NCBI GenBank assembly: GCA_020632885.1
Contig: JACKEQ010000004.1
Coordinates: forward strand, 310,001-374,000
DNA: 64,000 bases
From: Alphaproteobacteria bacterium
Lineage (GTDB): Bacteria; Myxococcota_A; UBA796; GCA-2862545
Direction: 5' to 3'
The notes under the pieces are model-generated. The model saw nothing but the letters and a program-made list of their open reading frames with translations, was not told the DNA's origin and did not search any database. This document shows positions 9,423 through 16,893 of the stretch, piece after piece (position 1 is the first letter of the stretch; each line of letters starts with the position of its first letter). The translations under genes and the position numbers were made by a program.

Positions 9423-10496
9423 TCAGTCGCCGTCGTTGTCGTTGAAGGCCAGGGTCACCCCGAGCGCCTGGGTCATGTCGCTCTGGATGGAGACCTGGAG
9501 CTCGCGGAGGGCGTCCTGGGCCGCCACGACGGTGGCCGGCGCGCTGGACACCGCGCCCGTCAGGGGCTCGGGGACCGCCGCGAACGCGTCGCGCACGGCC
9601 TGGCGGCGCACGTCGAAGTCCTCGAAGAACCCGACCGGCGTGCGGTCGAGCGGCATCAGGTCGAGGAGCCCGAGATCCGCGCCGTCCAGCACCGCCTCCG
9701 CGCCCGCGTACAGGTCGCGTGCGTCCATCAGCGAGCGCCCGCTGAACCGCGACTCCGCGGCCTCCGGCAGGGGCACGCCCGCGCTCGTGTCGCCGAGGGG
9801 CTTGCCGAGCTTCTCGGAGCGGATGTCGTCCAGCGCGAACAGCACGCGGTTCACCCACTCGTCGAGCACCTGCTGGTGCGTGGCGTACGCGAAGTCCGCC
9901 TGGCTGCCCGGATCGGCGAGCCGCGTGGCGTACTCCTGCCACGCGACATGGAGGTCCGCCGTGTTCTGCCTGACGTCGCTCGCGAGGGCCACGAGGTAGC
10001 CGCAGCGCCGTGCGTCCTCGAAGGTGGCCGGGCCCTCGAGGGACGGGTGCCACAGCAGGTACTCGAGCACCGGGAGGCCCCGTGTGCTCGCGCCGAAGCC
10101 CCGCAGGCTGTCGTACCCGAGGTCCGTCTCCGACGCGATCAGGTCGTCCACCACGCCCTCCCGCACGGGCCAGAAGTCCAGGAGGGGCCCGAAGCGATAG
10201 GGCTCGTCCACGACCGGCCCGAAGCCCACGACCTCCATGCGCTTCCAGGGGCCATGCAGGGCCATCCAGGCCGCCCGGGTGGCGTCCAGGCCCGCGGTGT
10301 CCGGCGTCGCGCATAACGCCGTGGCCGCCGACTCCAGGTCCACCGCGCGCTCGGCCACCTCCGCGTACCCCGCGGCGACGACCTCCTGATGCAGCGATCC
10401 CAGCACCTGCTTGCGGTGCTCCAGCTCCTCGTCCACGGCGGCCACCGGGGGCTTGCAGGCGGACAGGGCGAGCAGGGCGAGCAGGGCACGGCGCAT
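9423..10496 (-). CDS. Imelysin family lipoprotein (H-to-P variant)
   Basis: A 357-residue lipoprotein with signal MRRALLALLALSAC, so Cys14 is the lipidation site. The body is helical with two imelysin (peptidase M75-like) halves. The motif position that reads GxHxxE in IrpA-type imelysins is GLPVLE here (residues 140-145), a variant in which His is replaced by Pro, so metal binding at this site may differ from the divergent paralogue. Imelysins are periplasmic/outer membrane proteins linked to iron uptake. It is the first gene of the minus-strand operon and starts 31 bases from the nearest Fur box. Confidence 0.88.
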   Translation of the reverse strand: MRRALLALLALSACKPPVAAVDEELEHRKQVLGSLHQEVVAAGYAEVAERAVDLESAATALCATPDTAGLDATRAAWMALHGPWKRMEVVGFGPVVDEPYRFGPLLDFWPVREGVVDDLIASETDLGYDSLRGFGASTRGLPVLEYLLWHPSLEGPATFEDARRCGYLVALASDVRQNTADLHVAWQEYATRLADPGSQADFAYATHQQVLDEWVNRVLFALDDIRSEKLGKPLGDTSAGVPLPEAAESRFSGRSLMDARDLYAGAEAVLDGADLGLLDLMPLDRTPVGFFEDFDVRRQAVRDAFAAVPEPLTGAVSSAPATVVAAQDALRELQVSIQSDMTQALGVTLAFNDNDGD

Positions 10497-10527
10497 GGTC
10501 TTCCTCCGCCCCCCTTGTACCCCGCTT

Positions 10528-10546
10528 GAAAATGATTCTCAATATC
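10528..10546. promoter_or_regulatory. Fur box 1 in the divergent imelysin promoter region
   Basis: GAAAATGATTCTCAATATC matches the classic 19-bp Fur consensus GATAATGATAATCATTATC at 15 of 19 positions and contains a 7-1-7 palindrome (TGAAAAT-G-ATTCTCA, one mismatch). It lies 31 bases upstream of the minus-strand imelysin start and probably represses that operon when iron is replete. Confidence 0.82.
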
Positions 10547-10577
10547 AAGGAGCTTGACGGTCCCGAGCCGCCGTGTT

Positions 10578-10597
10578 GAGAATGAAAATCATTTTCA
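10578..10597. promoter_or_regulatory. Fur box 2 in the divergent imelysin promoter region
   Basis: GAGAATGAAAATCATTTTC matches the 19-bp Fur consensus at 16 of 19 positions. The perfect 7-1-7 palindrome TGAAAATCATTTTCA occupies 10583-10597, overlapping a second half-site pair offset by six bases, as in typical Fur boxes. It ends 16 bases before the plus-strand imelysin ATG, with AGGAGG directly after it, so it covers the proximal promoter or leader of that operon. Confidence 0.88.
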
Positions 10598-10613
10598 GGA
10601 GGATCCCGACCCC

Positions 10614-11765
10614 ATGCTGCGCACCACACCGATCGCCGTCCTGCTGCTCGCCTGCACCGGCGAGCCCACTCCGACCGGGCCCGAGGCCTTCGTGTTCCCG
10701 GCGAACACCGCCGACGCGGTGAGCAACTACGCCGCCATCGTCGAGGCCACGTACGCGGACACCCTCGCGGGTGCCGAGGCCCTCGACGCCGCGGTGGGTG
10801 CGTTCGTGGCGGCGCCCTCCGACACCACCCTCGCAGACGCCCGGGACGCCTGGCGCGCGAGCCGGGTTCCCTACCTGCAGACCGAGGTGTTCCGCTTCTA
10901 CGAGGGCCCCATCGACGATCCCGAGACGGGACCCGAGGGTCTGCTGAACGCCTGGCCCCTGGACGAGCACTACATCGACTACGTCGAGGGCGACCCCGAC
11001 ACCGGCATCGTGAACGGCACCGAACCCCTCGACGGAGCCACGCTGGAAGCGCTGAACGAGGTGGGCGGCGAGAAGAACATCGCCACGGGCTACCACGCCG
11101 TGGAGTTCCTCCTCTGGGGCCAGGACCACTCGGACACCGGGCCCGGCGACCGTCCCTACACCGACTACGTCACCGACGGTTCCGGCACCGCCGCCAACCA
11201 GCAGCGCCGCGCAGACTACCTGGTCGTCACGTCCGGCCTCATCGCCGACCACATCGGCGCGGTCCACGACGCCTGGGCACCCGGCGCCACGTACCGCACG
11301 TCCTTCGAGGGTGACCCCGAGGCGAGCTTCGCGCGCATCCTCACCGGCATGATCATCCTCTCGGGCTTCGAGACCGGCGGCGAGCGCCTGCAGGCCGCCC
11401 TCGACAGCGGCGACCGCGAGGACGAGCACAGCTGCTTCAGCGACAACACGAAGGTCGACATGGTCGAGGACGTGCGGGGCATCCGCAACGTCTGGCACGG
11501 CACGTACGGCACCGTCACCGGCGTGGGCATCGTGGACGTGGTCACCGAGGTCGACGCCGACCTGGCGTCCACCATCACGGCCCGGATCGACGAGAGCCTC
11601 GCGCTCGCCGAGGCGCTCCAGGACCCCTTCGAGAACGAGATCGTCCCCACGAACGCCGACGGAAACGCCCGCGTGCAGGCGCTGATCGACAGCCTGCGCA
11701 CGCAGGAGGACCTGCTCTCGCAGGTCTTCACCACCTTCGAGCTCACCATCCCCTCCGCGGAGTGA
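10614..11765 (+). CDS. Imelysin family lipoprotein (IrpA-like)
   Basis: A 383-residue protein with a lipoprotein signal ending LLLACTG. It contains the IrpA-type motif GYHAVE (residues 159-164) followed by FLLWGQD and a Tyr/Pro-rich loop (GDRPYTDY). His161 and Glu164 are the expected metal-binding pair. Iron-regulated protein A of cyanobacteria is the nearest named relative by motif. The AGGAGG at 10597-10602 and the adjacent Fur box decide the ATG at 10614. It overlaps the start region of the di-heme oxidoreductase gene, so the two are co-expressed. A periplasmic iron-binding role is the family expectation. Confidence 0.92.
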   Translation: MLRTTPIAVLLLACTGEPTPTGPEAFVFPANTADAVSNYAAIVEATYADTLAGAEALDAAVGAFVAAPSDTTLADARDAWRASRVPYLQTEVFRFYEGPIDDPETGPEGLLNAWPLDEHYIDYVEGDPDTGIVNGTEPLDGATLEALNEVGGEKNIATGYHAVEFLLWGQDHSDTGPGDRPYTDYVTDGSGTAANQQRRADYLVVTSGLIADHIGAVHDAWAPGATYRTSFEGDPEASFARILTGMIILSGFETGGERLQAALDSGDREDEHSCFSDNTKVDMVEDVRGIRNVWHGTYGTVTGVGIVDVVTEVDADLASTITARIDESLALAEALQDPFENEIVPTNADGNARVQALIDSLRTQEDLLSQVFTTFELTIPSAE

Positions 11766-11767
11766 AC

Positions 11768-13123
11768 ATGCGCGCCCTCCTCCCCCTCACCGTCCTGCTC
11801 ACCGCCTGCGCCAGCCCCATCGCGGAGCTGGAGGACGGCGAGTGGCTGCCGGGTGGTGACACGACGAACACGCTGCTGCTGGGGTCGAACGCGTTCCTCA
11901 GGCCTGCCGCGAACCTGTCGCCGGAGAACGAGGGCGCCTTCTACGGAGGGAACAGCTTCTTCAACGACGCCTGGGTGGAGGCCCCCGCCTCCACACAGAA
12001 CCGCGACGGGCTCGGGCCGCTGTTCAACGCGCGGTCGTGCTCGGGGTGCCACTTCCGGGATGGCCGGGCAGCGCCCCCGGAAGACGGCCGGGGACCCATG
12101 GTGGGGCTCCTCTTCCGCCTCGGCGCGCAGGACGGCACGCCGGACCCCGTGTACGGCGGCCAGCTCCAGGACATCGGCCTGCCCGGCGTGCCGGCCGAGG
12201 GGACCCCCGTGATCACCACCACCCTGGTGCCGGGCACCTATCGGGACGGGACCCCGTGGGAGCTCGCCCTACCCGACTACACCTTCGAGGACCTCGCCTA
12301 CGGTCCGATGGACGCCGCGACCCTCGTGTCGCCGCGGGTGGCACCGCAGATGATCGGGCTCGGGTTGCTCGAGGCCATCGCGGAGGACGACCTGCTCGCG
12401 CTGGAGGACCCCGACGACGCCGACCGGGACGGGATCTCAGGGCGTGCCCAGTGGCGGGAGGACGTGGTCACCGGCCAGCTCGCCCTCGGGCGCTTCGGGT
12501 GGAAGGGCGACGCGCCGAACATCCGCCACCAGTCGGCGGGCGCCTTCAACGGCGACCTCGGCATCACGAGCGCGCTCTTCCCGGTGGACGACTGCACCGA
12601 CGCGCAGGCCGAGTGTCTCGCGGAGCCCGCGGGTGGCGAGCCCGAGCTCGAGGACCGGCTGCTCGACCGGGTGGTCCTGTACTCCCAGGCCGTCGCGGTG
12701 CCCATCCGTCGCGACTGGGACACCGAGGGCGTCCTGCGTGGCAAGCGCCTGTTCGGGCGCATCGGGTGCGATGGATGCCACACACCCTCGTACACCACGT
12801 CCTCCTCCGATCTCCCCGAGCTGGAGGGGCAGCGGATCTGGCCGTACACGGACCTCCTCCTGCACGACATGGGGCCCGAGCTCGCCGACGGTCGGCCCCT
12901 CGGCGAGGCCGACGGGCAGGAGTGGAAGACCCCGCCGCTCTGGGGTCTCGGGCTGATCCCCGAGGTGAACGGCCACTCGCGCTACCTGCACGACGGCCGC
13001 GCGCGCTCGCTGGAGGAGGCCGTGCTCTGGCACGGTGGCGAGGCCGAGGCGTCCCGCGAGCGGTTCACCCGCCTGGACGCCGACGAGCGCGCCTGGCTGC
13101 TGGAGTTCCTCGCGAGCCTCTGA
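11768..13123 (+). CDS. Di-heme oxidoreductase family lipoprotein (DHOR, thiol oxidoreductase-like)
   Basis: A 451-residue lipoprotein with signal ending LLTAC. Two c-type heme sites are visible: CSGCH at residues 91-95 and CDGCH at 334-338, with LFNARSCSGCH and RLFGRIGCDGCHTP contexts typical of the COG3488 di-heme family related to MauG/cytochrome peroxidases. The C-terminal LWGLGLIPEVNGHSRYLHDGRARSLEEAVLWHGG is also family-typical. ATG 11768 is preferred; GTG 11762 overlapping the imelysin stop as GTGA is an alternative that adds two residues. Members of this family recur beside imelysins and may change iron oxidation state during uptake (inference). Confidence 0.93.
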   Translation: MRALLPLTVLLTACASPIAELEDGEWLPGGDTTNTLLLGSNAFLRPAANLSPENEGAFYGGNSFFNDAWVEAPASTQNRDGLGPLFNARSCSGCHFRDGRAAPPEDGRGPMVGLLFRLGAQDGTPDPVYGGQLQDIGLPGVPAEGTPVITTTLVPGTYRDGTPWELALPDYTFEDLAYGPMDAATLVSPRVAPQMIGLGLLEAIAEDDLLALEDPDDADRDGISGRAQWREDVVTGQLALGRFGWKGDAPNIRHQSAGAFNGDLGITSALFPVDDCTDAQAECLAEPAGGEPELEDRLLDRVVLYSQAVAVPIRRDWDTEGVLRGKRLFGRIGCDGCHTPSYTTSSSDLPELEGQRIWPYTDLLLHDMGPELADGRPLGEADGQEWKTPPLWGLGLIPEVNGHSRYLHDGRARSLEEAVLWHGGEAEASRERFTRLDADERAWLLEFLASL

Positions 13124-13147
13124 CGGTTCGGTTGCATACTGAGCGTC

Positions 13148-15235
13148 ATGCTCGTGTTGCTGCAACTCGCTCTGGCCCTGGACCCCGAAGCCTGTGACGC
13201 CGGAGACGTGGAGGCCTGCAGGGAGCTCTACCGCGCCGCCGCCGCGCGCCTGGCCGACGCTCGAGGCGCCATCTCGGGCTGCGATCCGGACCGGGAGGCC
13301 GAGGCCAGCGCCAGCGCGGGGCTCGACGAGAGGGAGGCCCCTCCGCCCTGCGAGGGGACGCGTCACCGCTGGTACTCGGCAGCGCTGAAGCACCACCTGT
13401 ACCGGGCATGTCGGGCTGGCGACGAGCTGGCCTGCCGGTCGCCACCGGCCAGGGGCGAAAGCTCCCCGCCGGTCGACCACGAGCCCCCGTCCGTCCCGGT
13501 GCCCCTCCCGACCGGCGCGTGGACCTCGCTCGCAGCGTTCGAGATCGGGAGGACGGGGCGCTACATCCCCGGCGCGACAGAGGCCTGGCTGGACGGCGAC
13601 AGCGTCGTGTTCGTGGGCGAAGAGGGCGGTGGGGCCGTGATCGTCTCCCCGAAGGGGGTCCGAGCGGTCCCACCAGGCGAACGCCCCGCCCGACCGGCCA
13701 GGTTGCGAGGTCCACCCGCCGATGGGGCCGTCGTCGTCGGGCTCCCCGCGATGTTCGACGTCCCGCTCCCCGCCGTGCCGCCCGCACCCGGGTCCGGCGG
13801 GTCCCGTCTGCTGGTCGACGAAGCGGGCGAACCCGTGGCGGGCGCATGGATCGCAGGCGCGGTCACGGATGCAGAGGGCCGGTATCAACCGGGTGTCGAC
13901 CCCCGTCCGGAGGCTCTGAAGCGCATCGCGTTCGTCGACGGTTCACCCCGCTTCACCACCGAGGACGCCGACACCACGGCCCTCCTGCCTCGGGTGACCC
14001 TCGACCTGCCCGCTCCGGGCGTCGGGCTCCGACCGACGGACCCCCGGGATGCGGACCCCTTCCTCGTGCCCGTGCGGACCGGATCCGACCAGGTGTTGCT
14101 GGAGCGACCGCCGGCCACGAGGATCTGGGCCTGGTCGGGTCCCCCGCAGTACCGGAACCTCGCACGGCACCAGGTCTCCGAGCTGTGGACCCGCGGCCCC
14201 GGCGACACGGGCTGGCGACGTCTCGAGCGCCACGACGTCCAGCTGCAGGACGAGTCCGGCTTCCTCTTCGCGGGCACGCATGCGGTGATCCACCACCCGC
14301 TCTACGAGGAGTCCGGGACCACCGACACGATGGGTCGGATCACCGTGTGGGGCGATGCGACCGTCGAGCCCCGCGAGAACCCCTACACCCCCGACTCGTC
14401 CTGGGAGCGCCGGGGTGACCGCCTCGTGCTCACGGGTCCCGCGCCGCGTCCGACGCAGTGGCCTCCGCCGAAGATGGATCCCACGGGTCTCTGGTGGCTC
14501 CCGCCCGGGGACGGGTACCGCGCGCGGGTGTTCGTCTCCGCGCCCGTCGACGGGGATCCGTCCGCCGGCCTGGGCGGCTCGGACATGGACCAGTGGGTCG
14601 CCGTGGGCGAGGACGAGCTGCTGTTCACCTTCGAGCAGGAACGCGCGCGGAGGATCGACCCGCGGCCGACGCTCTCGGAGGAGGTCTTCGAGGGCGCGTT
14701 CGCGATCCCTCCCGGCAGCCGCGCGACCGTCGAAGGCAGCTGGGAGCCCGTCGTGTTCGCCTTCGGAGGGACCCGCTCCCGACCCGAGCTGATCTGGCAG
14801 GAGGGATGGGAGCAGGAGGGCATGGAGCTGCCCGTGTCGTACACGTTGCGCGACGGGCGCTTCGACGGGCTGGCCCCCCACGAGTCTCCCGAGCGCAGGG
14901 ACGGCGCCCTGTACTTCTGGCGTCCCTACCACCTCACGCTCATGCCCTTCTACCTCCTGCACGGGCTCCGGCTGGAGCGGGACGTCCCCACGATGGTCGT
15001 GGAGGTGGGGGATGGGCTTCGTGGTCGAAAGGAGGTGTGGACCTACGAGGGACCCGCGCCGTGCGGGTCGACCCGTTGCGCCGTGCTCCGACGGGGCTCC
15101 TGCACCTACCTGGTGGAGACGACGCTGGCGCCGTACGAGATCGACTGCGACGGCGGGAGCGAGCTCGACCGGAGACGACTTCGCTACACGTGGGACCGGG
15201 TGAGCGCGCGGGATCTCCGTCGAGGAGCCCCGTGA
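13148..15235 (+). CDS. Secreted protein of unknown function, Cys-rich N-terminus
   Basis: A 695-residue protein with a very short hydrophobic leader (residues 1-11). The first 100 residues hold Sel1-like pieces, CDAGDVEACRELYR and CRAGDELACR, a pattern common in exported myxobacterial proteins. Later parts are beta-rich, with one segment like a carboxypeptidase regulatory repeat (LLVDEAGEPVAGAWIAG) near residue 220 and a Cys pair near the C-terminus. A GCATACT element at 13134-13140 lies only a few bases before the ATG, so a nearly leaderless transcript is possible. Not recognised; the next gene overlaps its stop by one base (TGATG). Confidence 0.7.
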   Translation: MLVLLQLALALDPEACDAGDVEACRELYRAAAARLADARGAISGCDPDREAEASASAGLDEREAPPPCEGTRHRWYSAALKHHLYRACRAGDELACRSPPARGESSPPVDHEPPSVPVPLPTGAWTSLAAFEIGRTGRYIPGATEAWLDGDSVVFVGEEGGGAVIVSPKGVRAVPPGERPARPARLRGPPADGAVVVGLPAMFDVPLPAVPPAPGSGGSRLLVDEAGEPVAGAWIAGAVTDAEGRYQPGVDPRPEALKRIAFVDGSPRFTTEDADTTALLPRVTLDLPAPGVGLRPTDPRDADPFLVPVRTGSDQVLLERPPATRIWAWSGPPQYRNLARHQVSELWTRGPGDTGWRRLERHDVQLQDESGFLFAGTHAVIHHPLYEESGTTDTMGRITVWGDATVEPRENPYTPDSSWERRGDRLVLTGPAPRPTQWPPPKMDPTGLWWLPPGDGYRARVFVSAPVDGDPSAGLGGSDMDQWVAVGEDELLFTFEQERARRIDPRPTLSEEVFEGAFAIPPGSRATVEGSWEPVVFAFGGTRSRPELIWQEGWEQEGMELPVSYTLRDGRFDGLAPHESPERRDGALYFWRPYHLTLMPFYLLHGLRLERDVPTMVVEVGDGLRGRKEVWTYEGPAPCGSTRCAVLRRGSCTYLVETTLAPYEIDCDGGSELDRRRLRYTWDRVSARDLRRGAP

Positions 15236-16164
15236 TGCGTGCCGTCCGACCCGTCCTGGCCATCGGCTTCCTCTCGGTCGTCGTGCTGCCCAACGCGCTC
15301 GCGTGGGTCCAGGTGCGCGGCATGACCACGTTCGTCGAAGGTGGCGCGCGCACACCGCCCCCGGAGCAGCTCACGCTCGTCGACCGCGCCTGGACCGTGC
15401 TCACGGGCGTCCGGCTCACCCGACCCGTCAACGCGACCACCCCGGCGGACCACGGGCTGCCGTCCACCGCGTGGACCACGCCCTCCCGTGGCGAGACCCT
15501 CGCCATCTGGACGGTGCCCGGCGGGCCCGGCAACGCCGTGCTCTTCCACGGCTACGGAGGCACCCGCGACCAGCTCCTCGACGTCGTGCCCTGGTGGGTC
15601 GACCACGGCTACACCGTGCACCTCGTGGACTTCCCGGGCTCCGGAGGCTCCAGCGGGAACACCACGTCCATCGGCGCCCGCGAGGCCGAGGACGTCCGGA
15701 GCGCCGTCCGGGCTGTCCAGGCGCGCCATCCCGGACCCACCGTGCTCTACGGGTTCTCCATGGGCGGCGTGGCCGTCGTGAGCGCCCTCGCCGACCTCGA
15801 CGTGCAGGGCGCCATCGTCGACAGCGTCTACGACCGTCTCTCCACGACCGTCGGGCACCGCTTCGAGGCCATGGGCCTGCCCGCACGGCCGGGTGCAGAC
15901 CTGCTGCTCTTCTGGGGCAGCGTGCAGCTCGGGACCAACGCGTGGGCCCTCGCGCCCATCGACCGCGCACCCGACATCCGCGTTCCCGTGCTCCTCTTCT
16001 CCGGGCGGGACGACCGCCGCGTGCGCCCCGAGGAGGCCCGCGCCCTCGCAGACGCCTTCCCGCACGGTCGCCTGGTCGAGGTCCCCCACGGCCACAGGCC
16101 CGCCTTCCGCGTGCCGGCGCTCTGGGACGCCGAGGCCGGCGCCTTCCTCCACGGGCTCCCTTGA
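15235..16164 (+). CDS. Alpha/beta hydrolase with N-terminal membrane segment
   Basis: A 309-residue serine hydrolase of the BEM46/YqkD type. An N-terminal hydrophobic stretch (residues 5-27) is a signal anchor. The fold is marked by AVLFHGYGG (oxyanion strand), VDFPGSGGS, the nucleophile elbow GFSMGG, and LFSGRDDRRV carrying the acid residue; the catalytic His is likely the one in VPHGHR. The ATG overlaps the preceding stop by one base (TGATG). The substrate is unknown. The 31-base gap to the following broken gene has no obvious terminator. Confidence 0.85.
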   Translation: MRAVRPVLAIGFLSVVVLPNALAWVQVRGMTTFVEGGARTPPPEQLTLVDRAWTVLTGVRLTRPVNATTPADHGLPSTAWTTPSRGETLAIWTVPGGPGNAVLFHGYGGTRDQLLDVVPWWVDHGYTVHLVDFPGSGGSSGNTTSIGAREAEDVRSAVRAVQARHPGPTVLYGFSMGGVAVVSALADLDVQGAIVDSVYDRLSTTVGHRFEAMGLPARPGADLLLFWGSVQLGTNAWALAPIDRAPDIRVPVLLFSGRDDRRVRPEEARALADAFPHGRLVEVPHGHRPAFRVPALWDAEAGAFLHGLP

Positions 16165-16195
16165 CGCGCGATGCGCGGCGACCAGCTTCGGGGAC

Positions 16196-16835
16196 ATGCA
16201 GCAAGACGATGTGGCCCGGCTCGCCCACGCCCTTCGCACCGCCGTCGTGGACGCCGGCCACACGGTCTTCGAGACCGTGCAGATCGACGACTTCGACGAC
16301 GGCACACGCCGTGTCGTCGTGCCCCTCGCGGACACCGGGCCCCCTGCCGACCGAGGTCGTCCAGACCCTCCTCGGCGACCGCACTCAGCGACCCGTGCTC
16401 GCGCTGACCCGCGTCGGTGGGCTCACGATGTTGTTCTTCGGCCTGGCGACCTGCTCCAGCGTCGGAGAGGACCTCTCGTGGGCCGACGACGGGCTCGATG
16501 CCCTCCTGATCCTCGCGGACTTCCTCTTCAGCCCCTTCCCCGTCTTCGCCTGGGCGATGATCGCGATCCCCGTGCTGTTCGAGGTCGCGCACCGCGTCTG
16601 GACCCAGAACGACCTCGTCGTGGACGTCGCCTCCGACAGGGTCACCGCCACCCGCTTCGGTGAGGTCGTGCTCGACGCAGCGCCGGAGGACGTGGACGTC
16701 GAGGTGGACGGCAAGCGGTTCCTGCTCGGCAGCACCGGTGGCCCACGCCTGGCCCTCGCCACCGTCTGCTCGCCCCACGCGCTCCACAAGGCCGCCAGCG
16801 CGGTCTCGCCCGACCGGTACGATCCGCCCGCATAG
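16196..16835 (+). pseudogene. Membrane protein gene with a one-base frameshift
   Basis: The frame starting MQQDDVARLAH runs well to residue 48 (VVVPLADTGP), then turns into Pro/Arg-rich nonsense. The next frame picks up at once with LPTEVVQTLLGD and continues to a TAG at 16835, with two hydrophobic segments (LTMLFFGLATC and a longer one ending FEVAHRVW). The switch falls in a run of five C at 16340-16344. Removing one C restores a single 212-residue protein of unknown function with two membrane helices and a C-terminal PH-like beta domain. A true mutation, a sequencing error and programmed slippage all remain possible; the error is the simplest. Confidence 0.65.
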
Positions 16836-16893
16836 CGGCGGGCCGACGGGCGCGGGCCTGAATACCTGAGCGGCTCGCACTCTGGAGGCTGCC

